Below, in pieces: positions 56,633-64,000 of a stretch of 64,000 nucleotides of DNA. The stretch is from positions 186,001 through 250,000 of the forward strand of contig CAJJBB010000003.1 of the NCBI GenBank assembly GCA_905182305.1, in the 5' to 3' direction. The notes under the pieces are model-generated. The model was given only the letters and a program-made list of their open reading frames with translations, was not told where the DNA came from and did not search any database. The DNA comes from Flavobacteria bacterium MS024-2A (lineage in GTDB: Bacteria; Bacteroidota; Bacteroidia; Flavobacteriales; Flavobacteriaceae). A program made the translations under genes and the position numbers. The stretch's first letter is position 1. Every line of letters begins with the position of its first letter.

Positions 56633-59600
56633 ATGGCTTCAAACAAAACATACTGGAAAAATATTGATCAACTCAACCCTGACGATGAGGTGGTTCAGAA
56701 AATGGAACAAAATGAATTTGTTACAAAATTACCAGAAGATTTTTTAACGGATGAAAAAACACTAGAAGATAGTAGCACTTCTAGACGTGACTTCTTAAAG
56801 TACGTTGGATTTAGTACCGCAGCAGCAACTTTAGCAGCATGTGAAGGCCCTGTTATAAAGTCAGTTCCTTATGTTGTTCAACCGGAACAAATTCGTCCTG
56901 GAATTGCAAATTATTATGCGACTACCATTGGAGATGGTTTTGATTTTAGTAGTATTCTCATTAAAACTAGAGAAGGAAGACCAATTAAGGTAGAAAGTAA
57001 CCCAGATGCACCAACTTTGGGTTGCGCTAATGCCCGAGTTCATGCTTCAGTTTTGTCTCTTTACGACACATTGCGTTTGCAAGGACCTGAAGCGGAAGGA
57101 AAAGATATTAGCTGGGATAATTTATACTTGCAAACAGGTGCAATGTTAAAAGCCTTATCAGCGACTAATAAAAAGGTTGTTTTAATGACACCCACATTAG
57201 CAAGCCCAAGTTCACAAAAAGTTATAAATAACTTTATTAAAGTGTTTTCAAATGTGGAGCATGTTGTATATGACGTTATCTCTTCAGATGCTGCATTGAA
57301 TGCTTATGAAAATTATTATGGCATCAGAGGGCTTGCAGATTATGACTTTTCAGAAGTTAAAGTTTTAGTTTCTATTGATGCTGATATAGTAGGTGATTGG
57401 CAAGGAGGAGGCTTTGAAGGTGGTTATGCAAAATCTCGAATACCAAAAGGGGATGATGGTAAAGCAGAAATGTCGTGGCATATTCAGTTCGAATCTAACA
57501 TGTCATTGTCAGGTGCCAATGCTGATCATAGAGTGCCATGTACTCCGGCAGATCAAAAAAATGTTTTAGCGTATATTTATGATAGTCTAACCGGGAGTTC
57601 TTCAGGCTCAAGTTTGCCAAATTCCATAAAAGAATCTGCAGACAAAGCTATTATTCGTTTAAAAGCAGCTGGTGTTAATGGTGTTTTAGTTTCAGGTATT
57701 GAGGATGAAACAGCTCAAGGAATTGTATTAGCAATTAATTCATGGTTAAAAAGCCAAGCTTTTCAACCTGAAAGTCCAAAGTTAATTCGTCAAGGAAATG
57801 CAACATCAGTACAAAAAGTATTTAAAGAAATTGAAAATGGAACAGTAAAAGGGCTTATCACTGTTGGTGTTAATCCTGTGTTTACTTCTGCGAATGGATC
57901 TAAGCTAGGAAAAGCTATAAAAAATCTTGAATTCTCATTAGCCTTTGCATCTAAAAAAGATGAAACTTCTGAAGCTTCTAAATTTATAGCATCGACACCT
58001 CATTATCTTGAGTCATGGGGAGATTACGAAATGAAATCAGGACATTTTGCGTTATCTCAACCAACTATCAGGCCCTTGTTTGATACACAACAATTTCAAG
58101 ATGTACTTTTACGCTTAACGGGAGAAAACACAAACTATTATGATTTTATAAAAGAATATTGGAATTCATCTATATTAGGTTCAAGCTCTTGGAGTGCTGC
58201 CTTGCATGATGGTTATTTTTCCAATGGAAAATCAGCGAAATTAACGAAACCTAATTTTTCAGCAATAGATCCTAGAGGGTTAAGAAAAGCTAGTGCCCCT
58301 AAAATGAGTTTAGTATTGTATACTAAAACCGGAATGGGAGATGGTCAGCAAGCTAATAATCCATGGTTACAAGAGTTTCCCGATCCAATTACACGGGTCA
58401 GTTGGGATAATTATTTGACCCTTTCTATGACCGATGCTAATGCATTGGGCTTAAAAAATACTAATACCTCAAATGGAGCATTAAATGGAAGTTATGCTTC
58501 TGTAACTGTTGGGGATACTACTATTAAAGTTCCAGTACTCATTCAGCCAGGTCAAGCCAACGGAACTGCCGGATTATCATTTGGTTATGGAAAAAGGTTG
58601 GGATTAAAACCTGAAATGCAGACAGGAGTAAATGCTTATACCGTTTACGAAAATTTCCAAAAAGTACAATCTGTACAAATAAAAGACGCAGAAGGGGAAC
58701 ATGAATTTGCATGTGTACAACTACATAACACCCTTATGGGTCGTGGCGATATTATAAAAGAAACTACCCTAGAGGTTTTCAATACAAAAGATAAAAAGTA
58801 TTGGAATGCAATGCCACAAGTTTCTAAAAATCACATGGAATTTGATGTTACTTCACCTGAAGTAGATATGTGGCAAGAATTCGATAGAAGTATTGGACAT
58901 CATTTCAATCTATCGATTGATTTAAATTCATGCACAGGTTGTGGAGCATGTGTTATTGCATGCCATGCAGAAAATAATGTCCCTGTAGTTGGAAAAGCTG
59001 AAGTTAGGAAGTCACGTGACATGCACTGGCTTCGGATTGACCGCTATTATTCTTCAGCAGCAAGTTTTGAAGGTGACAATGAAACAAAAGACGCAATTTC
59101 TGGAATTGGAGATTCACTAAGTACTTTTGGAGAAATGGAGCAGGCCTCTGCGAATCCACAAGTAGCATTCCAACCCGTAATGTGCCAACACTGTAACCAT
59201 GCACCTTGTGAAACGGTATGTCCGGTGGCAGCTACTTCTCACGGAAGACAAGGGCAGAATCACATGGCATATAACCGTTGCGTAGGTACTCGCTATTGCG
59301 CAAATAACTGTCCTTATAAAGTTCGCCGATTTAACTGGTTTCTTTATAACAAGAACGATGAGTTTGATTACCACATGAACAATGATTTAGGGAGAATGGT
59401 CCTAAATCCAGATGTGGTAGTTCGCTCACGCGGAGTAATGGAAAAATGTTCTTTTTGTATTCAAATGACTCAAAAAACTATTTTAGATGCCAAATTAAAA
59501 GGAGAAGAAATCAAAGATGGAACCTTCCAAACAGCATGTTCTAATGCATGTAGTACTGGAGCAATGACTTTTGGAGACATCAACGACAAAGAAAGCGAAG

Positions 59601-59713
59601 TTTCAAAATTATTAGAAGATAAAAGAATGTATCATTTACTGGAGGCTGTTGGAACAAAGCCAAACGTGATGTATCATACTAAGGTAAGAAACACGGATGA
59701 TAAAACAATTTAG
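56633..59713 (+). CDS. actB: Alternative complex III subunit ActB, iron-sulfur/molybdopterin-like
   Basis: This protein of 1026 residues starts at the ATG at 56633 (MASNKTYWKNIDQLN). This avoids the overlap with actA created by a start at 56600. SRRDFLKYVGFSTAAATLAA is a twin-arginine signal. The large central part resembles the molybdopterin oxidoreductase fold, without evident cofactor ligands. The C-terminal iron-sulfur part has CTGCGACVIAC, CQHCNHAPCETVCP, CVGTRYCANNCP and CSFCIQM, enough for four clusters. Confidence 0.93.
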   Translation: MASNKTYWKNIDQLNPDDEVVQKMEQNEFVTKLPEDFLTDEKTLEDSSTSRRDFLKYVGFSTAAATLAACEGPVIKSVPYVVQPEQIRPGIANYYATTIGDGFDFSSILIKTREGRPIKVESNPDAPTLGCANARVHASVLSLYDTLRLQGPEAEGKDISWDNLYLQTGAMLKALSATNKKVVLMTPTLASPSSQKVINNFIKVFSNVEHVVYDVISSDAALNAYENYYGIRGLADYDFSEVKVLVSIDADIVGDWQGGGFEGGYAKSRIPKGDDGKAEMSWHIQFESNMSLSGANADHRVPCTPADQKNVLAYIYDSLTGSSSGSSLPNSIKESADKAIIRLKAAGVNGVLVSGIEDETAQGIVLAINSWLKSQAFQPESPKLIRQGNATSVQKVFKEIENGTVKGLITVGVNPVFTSANGSKLGKAIKNLEFSLAFASKKDETSEASKFIASTPHYLESWGDYEMKSGHFALSQPTIRPLFDTQQFQDVLLRLTGENTNYYDFIKEYWNSSILGSSSWSAALHDGYFSNGKSAKLTKPNFSAIDPRGLRKASAPKMSLVLYTKTGMGDGQQANNPWLQEFPDPITRVSWDNYLTLSMTDANALGLKNTNTSNGALNGSYASVTVGDTTIKVPVLIQPGQANGTAGLSFGYGKRLGLKPEMQTGVNAYTVYENFQKVQSVQIKDAEGEHEFACVQLHNTLMGRGDIIKETTLEVFNTKDKKYWNAMPQVSKNHMEFDVTSPEVDMWQEFDRSIGHHFNLSIDLNSCTGCGACVIACHAENNVPVVGKAEVRKSRDMHWLRIDRYYSSAASFEGDNETKDAISGIGDSLSTFGEMEQASANPQVAFQPVMCQHCNHAPCETVCPVAATSHGRQGQNHMAYNRCVGTRYCANNCPYKVRRFNWFLYNKNDEFDYHMNNDLGRMVLNPDVVVRSRGVMEKCSFCIQMTQKTILDAKLKGEEIKDGTFQTACSNACSTGAMTFGDINDKESEVSKLLEDKRMYHLLEAVGTKPNVMYHTKVRNTDDKTI

Positions 59714-59730
59714 AAAAGAATTATTGTAAT

Positions 59731-61119
59731 ATGGCATCGCATTACGAAGCACCGATAAGAAAGCCCCTTGTTACAGGAGATAAATCATACCACGATGTAA
59801 CAGTTGATGTTGCTGCGCCCGTTGAAGGAGCTGCAAATAAGCAGTGGTGGATTGTTTTTGGAATTGCCTTAACTGCTTTTTTATGGGGAGTAGGATGTAT
59901 CATATACACCATCTCGACTGGAATAGGAACCTGGGGACTTAATAAGACCGTTGGATGGGCTTGGGATATTACAAATTTTGTTTGGTGGGTTGGAATTGGA
60001 CACGCAGGAACATTAATCTCTGCAGTACTTTTATTGTTTAGACAAAAATGGCGTATGGCAATTAACCGTTCTGCAGAGGCCATGACAATTTTTTCTGTAA
60101 TTCAAGCAGGATTATTTCCAATTATTCATATGGGGCGTCCTTGGTTAGCGTATTGGGTACTGCCTATTCCTAACTCATTTGGATCTCTTTGGGTAAACTT
60201 TAACTCCCCTTTATTATGGGATGTATTTGCAATTTCAACCTACTTATCCGTTTCACTAGTTTTTTGGTGGACCGGCTTGTTACCAGATTTTGCGATGATT
60301 CGTGATCGTGCAGTTATGCCCTTTCAAAAAAAGATATACAGCTTGTTAAGTTTTGGGTGGTCTGGACGTGCAAAAGACTGGCAGCGTTTTGAAGAAGTGT
60401 CACTAGTTTTAGCTGGTTTGGCAACTCCCTTAGTACTTTCTGTTCACACCATTGTATCTTTTGATTTTGCTACCTCTGTAATTCCAGGATGGCACACCAC
60501 TATTTTCCCTCCTTATTTTGTTGCTGGAGCAGTATTTTCAGGGTTTGCGATGGTAAATACGCTGTTGATTATCATGCGTAAAGTATCTAACCTAGAAAAT
60601 TATATCACAGTTCAACATATTGAATTGATGAATATTGTAATAATGATTACAGGCTCTATAGTTGGAGTTGCCTATATTACGGAGCTATTTATTGCATGGT
60701 ATTCAGGAGTTGAATACGAACAATACGCCTTTTTGAATCGAGCAACTGGACCCTACTGGTGGGCATATTGGTCAATGATGACCTGTAACGTGTTTTCACC
60801 ACAGTTTATGTGGTTCAAAAAATTACGAACTAGTATCATGTTCTCTTTCATCATTTCTATTGTGGTAAATATCGGAATGTGGTTTGAACGTTTTGTGATT
60901 ATTGTGACATCATTACACAGAGATTACCTTCCTTCATCATGGACAATGTTTTCACCAACATTTGTAGACATTGGAATTTTTATAGGAACTATAGGATTTT
61001 TCTTTGTGTTGTTTTTGTTGTATGCAAGAACCTTCCCTGTAATTGCTCAGGCAGAGGTTAAGACAATATTAAAATCTTCTGGAGATAATTTTAAACGATT
61101 AAGAGATGGAAAAGGATGA
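59731..61119 (+). CDS. actC: Alternative complex III subunit ActC, NrfD-type quinol-binding membrane protein
   Basis: This protein of 462 residues has about ten membrane segments and the NrfD/PsrC fold. Typical segments are ITNFVWWVGIGHAGTLIS, FPIIHMGRPWLAYWVLPIPN and VHTIVSFDFATSVIPGWHT, with conserved histidine and aspartate for quinol oxidation. It lies 17 bp after actB and overlaps actD by 4 bp. Confidence 0.94.
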   Translation: MASHYEAPIRKPLVTGDKSYHDVTVDVAAPVEGAANKQWWIVFGIALTAFLWGVGCIIYTISTGIGTWGLNKTVGWAWDITNFVWWVGIGHAGTLISAVLLLFRQKWRMAINRSAEAMTIFSVIQAGLFPIIHMGRPWLAYWVLPIPNSFGSLWVNFNSPLLWDVFAISTYLSVSLVFWWTGLLPDFAMIRDRAVMPFQKKIYSLLSFGWSGRAKDWQRFEEVSLVLAGLATPLVLSVHTIVSFDFATSVIPGWHTTIFPPYFVAGAVFSGFAMVNTLLIIMRKVSNLENYITVQHIELMNIVIMITGSIVGVAYITELFIAWYSGVEYEQYAFLNRATGPYWWAYWSMMTCNVFSPQFMWFKKLRTSIMFSFIISIVVNIGMWFERFVIIVTSLHRDYLPSSWTMFSPTFVDIGIFIGTIGFFFVLFLLYARTFPVIAQAEVKTILKSSGDNFKRLRDGKG

Positions 61120-61643
61120 GTAATAAAGTAGTACATGCCCTTTATGACGATGATGACGTGCTTTTAAGCGCAGTTAAAAATATTCGTAAAGAAAAATATA
61201 ATATTGAAGAGGTTTATACACCTTTTCCTGTCCATGGTTTGGACAAGGCTATGGGTCTGGCAGAAACACGTCTTGCTATTATGGCCTTTATTTATGGATG
61301 TATTGGTTTAATAGTTGCAACGGTCATGATGAAATATATTATGATTGATGATTGGCCTCAAAATATTGGTGGAAAGCCAAGTTTTTCTTATTTGGAGAAT
61401 ATGCCCTCATTTGTTCCAATTATGTTTGAATTAACTGTTTTTTTTGCAGCTCATTTAATGGTTCTTACTTTTTACATGCGAAGTAAATTATGGCCATTCA
61501 AAAAAGCAGAAAATCCAAATCCCTTAACAACGGATGATAAATTTTTAGTAGAAATTGAACTTCAAGACAATGAAAAAGAACTTACAAGTCTTTTAAAAAA
61601 GTCAGGTGCAATAGATATATCAATCATAGAAAAGCCAGAATAG
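61116..61643 (+). CDS. actD: Alternative complex III subunit ActD (DUF3341)
   Basis: This protein of 175 residues has two membrane segments (about 58-78 and 105-125) and a cytoplasmic N-terminal part with the DUF3341 pattern: VVHALYDDDDVLLSAVKNIR and EEVYTPFPVHGLDKAMGL. It is a structural subunit between the membrane arms. The start overlaps the actC stop in ATGA, and actE starts right after its stop. Confidence 0.92.
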   Translation: MSNKVVHALYDDDDVLLSAVKNIRKEKYNIEEVYTPFPVHGLDKAMGLAETRLAIMAFIYGCIGLIVATVMMKYIMIDDWPQNIGGKPSFSYLENMPSFVPIMFELTVFFAAHLMVLTFYMRSKLWPFKKAENPNPLTTDDKFLVEIELQDNEKELTSLLKKSGAIDISIIEKPE

Positions 61644-62192
61644 ATGAATTACAAAAGTCTTTTAGTGTGTATGATTTTTGCTTTAGTCATGCAGTCTTGT
61701 GCTGACCCCTCAAGGCCAAACTATCAATATTTTCCAAACATGTATGAACCTGTTGGGTATAAGACCTATGCAGATTCTGATGCATTTTCAAATGGGATTG
61801 AAGCTCAAATTCCTGTGGAGGGATCGATCCCTAGAGGCTGGGAGCCTTATGATTATCCTGATACTAATGAGGGCTATGAATCGGCTAAAACAACTTTGAT
61901 GTCTCCTATTGAGGATGTTGTTGCGAATAAAGTTAATGGAAAAGAATTATACGGAATATATTGTGCAGTATGTCACGGAAATAAGGGTGACGGTCAAGGG
62001 ATTTTAATGACACGTGAGAAATTTCTTGGAGTCCCTAGTTATGCAGACAGAGAAATTACTCCAGGAAGTATTTACCATGTTTTAATGTATGGTAAAAATG
62101 CAATGGGCTCACATGCAGGTCAGGTTAATGCAAAAGAACGTTGGCAAATTGCTCAGCATGTAATGGAATTGAGAAATAAACTTATTAAATAA
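61644..62192 (+). CDS. actE: Alternative complex III subunit ActE, lipoprotein monoheme cytochrome c
   Basis: This protein of 182 residues begins with a lipoprotein signal (VMQSCADPS, lipobox cysteine at about residue 19). One heme c motif CAVCHGNKGDGQG is near residue 108, and the probable distal methionine lies in VLMYGKNAMGSH. It is a periplasmic, membrane-tethered electron carrier of the complex. No gap separates it from actD. Confidence 0.93.
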   Translation: MNYKSLLVCMIFALVMQSCADPSRPNYQYFPNMYEPVGYKTYADSDAFSNGIEAQIPVEGSIPRGWEPYDYPDTNEGYESAKTTLMSPIEDVVANKVNGKELYGIYCAVCHGNKGDGQGILMTREKFLGVPSYADREITPGSIYHVLMYGKNAMGSHAGQVNAKERWQIAQHVMELRNKLIK

Positions 62193-62207
62193 TATTAAGG
62201 AAATATA

Positions 62208-63590
62208 ATGATGTATACCTTTCCAAATAAACTTAGAAATTTAGCAATTGCCTTTATGGTAATTGGATTTTTAGGTCTTGCATATGGTTTTATAAAAGCA
62301 CCAAAGACAATTGAAGAAGCCAAAGCAATGGTTGCTTCAAGTCATGGTGAAGGCCACGGAGAATCTCATGATGAAACTACCACAACTAATCATGGTGAAG
62401 AAGATACTCATGCTGTTTCTGAAAGTCATGAGACTTCTGAAGTAGACGATCACGCCTCCTCTTCACATCAGGAAACACATGACGCAAGTCATGACGAGCA
62501 CCTTTTTCATCAATTGAGTAACAAGCCATGGGCTGCATTTTATGTTGCTGCTTTTTTCTTTTTTATGATCTCTTTAGGCGTCCTTGCTTTTTATGCAATT
62601 CAACGTGCTGCTCAAGCAGGGTGGTCTCCCGTTCTTTATAGAGTAATGGAAGGAATTACTGCATACATGCTTCCAGGAGGGATTGTAATTATCGTAATTC
62701 TAGCGCTATCGGGAATGCATTTGAATCATTTATTCATCTGGATGGATCCTGAGGTAGTAGCACATGACGAATTAATTGCTGGTAAAACCGGATATTTAAA
62801 TGTGCCCTTCTTTCTTGTTAGAGCTGTTTTATTTCTTCTAGGCTGGACAACCTATAGGTATTTTTCACGTAAATTTTCTTTAGCTCAAGATCAATCCGAT
62901 AACATTTCAAACCACAAGAAAAATTTCAGAATATCAGCAGCTTTCCTAGTATTCTTTATTTATTCAGAATCTGTTATGTCATGGGATTGGATCATGTCAA
63001 TTGATCCACATTGGTTCAGCACATTATTTGGTTGGTATGTTTTTGCCAGTATGATTGTTTCAGGAGTAACAACTATAGCCCTAATAACAATTTATCTTAA
63101 ATCCAAAGGTTATTTGGAATTTGTAAATGATAGTCATATCCATGATTTAGGAAAATTCATGTTCGGGTTTAGTGTTTTTTGGACTTATTTATGGTTCTCT
63201 CAATTTATGCTGATATGGTATTCAAATATCCCTGAAGAAGTTACTTATTTCATGACACGTATTGAGGATTACAATCTTCCCTTTTTCGGAATGGTTGTTA
63301 TGAACTTTATTTTCCCATTATTAATCTTAATGAATAGTGATTACAAACGAATTAATTATTTCATCGTAATGACAGGTATAGTTGTCATTTTAGGACATTA
63401 TATGGATGTTTATAATATGATTATGCCATCAGCAGTAGGAGATCAATGGTTTATTGGTGTTGCTGAAATAGGAGGCTTTTTGTTTTTCTTAGGATTGTTC
63501 ATATTTATAGTATTTAGTGAGTTAACAAAAGCTCCTTTATTTGCGAAAGGGGATCCTTTTATGGGTGAAAGTGAGCGTTTTCATTATTAG
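62208..63590 (+). CDS. actF: Alternative complex III subunit ActF, NrfD-like membrane protein with His-rich loop
   Basis: This protein of 460 residues has about ten membrane segments of the ActC/ActF family (SYR-like SMSWDWIMSIDPHWFSTLFG in the form VMSWDWIMSIDPHWFS). Between the first membrane helix (about 12-30) and the second (about 108-128) sits a loop of about 60 residues very rich in His, Glu, Asp, Ser and Thr. It has at least 14 histidines between residues 45 and 105. The loop might bind metal ions. It is the last act gene before the oxidase. Confidence 0.92.
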   Translation: MMYTFPNKLRNLAIAFMVIGFLGLAYGFIKAPKTIEEAKAMVASSHGEGHGESHDETTTTNHGEEDTHAVSESHETSEVDDHASSSHQETHDASHDEHLFHQLSNKPWAAFYVAAFFFFMISLGVLAFYAIQRAAQAGWSPVLYRVMEGITAYMLPGGIVIIVILALSGMHLNHLFIWMDPEVVAHDELIAGKTGYLNVPFFLVRAVLFLLGWTTYRYFSRKFSLAQDQSDNISNHKKNFRISAAFLVFFIYSESVMSWDWIMSIDPHWFSTLFGWYVFASMIVSGVTTIALITIYLKSKGYLEFVNDSHIHDLGKFMFGFSVFWTYLWFSQFMLIWYSNIPEEVTYFMTRIEDYNLPFFGMVVMNFIFPLLILMNSDYKRINYFIVMTGIVVILGHYMDVYNMIMPSAVGDQWFIGVAEIGGFLFFLGLFIFIVFSELTKAPLFAKGDPFMGESERFHY

Positions 63591-63611
63591 TAAATTTAAT
63601 TGAAAAGATAA

Positions 63612-64000
63612 ATGAATGTTATTTTGATATTTTCTGTTCTTGTTTTAATTGCTATAGCATTATGGCAAATAACAAAGATTTTTGAGTTATCTCAAGAGAA
63701 GAAAGTTAATACACAGGTTGCCACTGATAAGGACAATGATTGGAATGGTAAATTAATGTTTGCCTTTCTGATTTTTATTTATGCTCTTACACTTTATTCC
63801 TTTTGGGCTTACGGTGATGTTTTATTACCAGAAGCAGCATCAGAGCATGGAGGTGATTACGACCAATTGATGTGGATTTCTTTCGCATTAATCTTTTTTG
63901 TTCAAACCATTACTCAAGCATTATTATATTATTTTTCATATAAGTATCGTGGTGAGAAAGGTAAAAAAGCATTGTTTTATGCAGACAATGATAAGCTTGA
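63612..64000 (+). CDS. coxB: Cytochrome c oxidase subunit II (3' part outside window)
   Basis: Hand translation from the ATG at 63612 gives 129 residues to the window edge. It has a first membrane segment (about 2-20), a second (about 49-70, LMFAFLIFIYALTLYSFW) and a third (about 91-110), as in Bacteroidota CoxB. The CuA domain would lie outside the window. It is 21 bp after actF, so the quinol oxidoreductase and oxidase are probably in one operon. Confidence 0.85.
   Translation, partial: MNVILIFSVLVLIAIALWQITKIFELSQEKKVNTQVATDKDNDWNGKLMFAFLIFIYALTLYSFWAYGDVLLPEAASEHGGDYDQLMWISFALIFFVQTITQALLYYFSYKYRGEKGKKALFYADNDKL

Noticed and set aside
59742-60083. Antisense open frame of 113 codons inside actC
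   Set aside because: Shadow of actC. No start context or domain.
1-64000. CRISPR arrays, insertion sequences, prophage or integration sites
   Set aside because: No spaced direct repeats, transposase, integrase or phage genes were found. The composition is uniform.
1-64000. A previously undescribed multi-gene system
   Set aside because: Nearly all genes belong to known families in ordinary contexts. The candidates listed above are single-gene or regulatory curiosities.

Overview
The window is AT-rich DNA from a member of the Bacteroidota, most likely a marine Flavobacteriaceae species. The evidence is: a SusC-like TonB-dependent receptor with a regulatory-like N-terminal domain; an alternative complex III (act) operon feeding a cytochrome oxidase; a short NusA; a DUF2723 glycosyltransferase; DUF3109; mostly no Shine-Dalgarno sequences; and many TAnnTTTG promoter cores, the -7 motif of this phylum. 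The content is chromosomal core plus a little metabolic accessory DNA. I see no prophage, transposon, CRISPR array or defence island.

Layout. 1-1121: the end of a serine hydrolase gene and a DNA repair methyltransferase. 1225-5955: a four-gene operon for trans-4-hydroxyproline breakdown to 2-oxoglutarate (epimerase, FAD dehydrogenase, deaminase, semialdehyde dehydrogenase). 5970-13028, minus strand: a heme operon hemA-C-D-E-F-(antiporter)-hemB. 13223-16493, plus strand: an AraC regulator, hemH and a MATE exporter. 16578-21721: a BNR/sortilin-type propeller protein, hemJ and an NtrY-like kinase. 21724-27802: small housekeeping genes (acyltransferase, bacilliredoxin, TerB-DnaJ, HupE-like, dCMP deaminase, S41 protease, MarC, DUF3109). 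28026-31525: class Ia ribonucleotide reductase. 31631-39678: a phosphate-type porin, a PiT transporter with a fused C-terminal helical domain, and a convergent lipoprotein/TonB receptor pair. 39848-46987: dGTPase, phosphoesterase, thioredoxin-like protein, DUF2723 glycosyltransferase and a short asparaginase. 47054: tRNA-Gln. 47353-49955: a MoxR-type ATPase and VWA protein pair. 50245-54769: rimP-nusA-infB. 55335-64000: actABCDEF and the start of coxB.

Together these genes describe an aerobic heterotroph. It makes its own heme through the glutamyl-tRNA route, with the oxygen-dependent hemF and hemJ. It uses the heme in a multi-heme quinol:cytochrome c oxidoreductase, and it can feed on hydroxyproline, which is abundant in collagen-like and algal cell-wall protein.

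The most unusual observation is four single-base frame disruptions in otherwise intact conserved genes: the hydroxyproline FAD dehydrogenase, hemE, the MATE exporter and the MoxR ATPase. Because hemE sits in an otherwise complete heme pathway, sequencing or assembly indels are the simplest explanation. The MoxR case lies in an A7 run with slippery-site form and is the only one where recoding is a serious alternative. I found no convincing undescribed multi-gene system.
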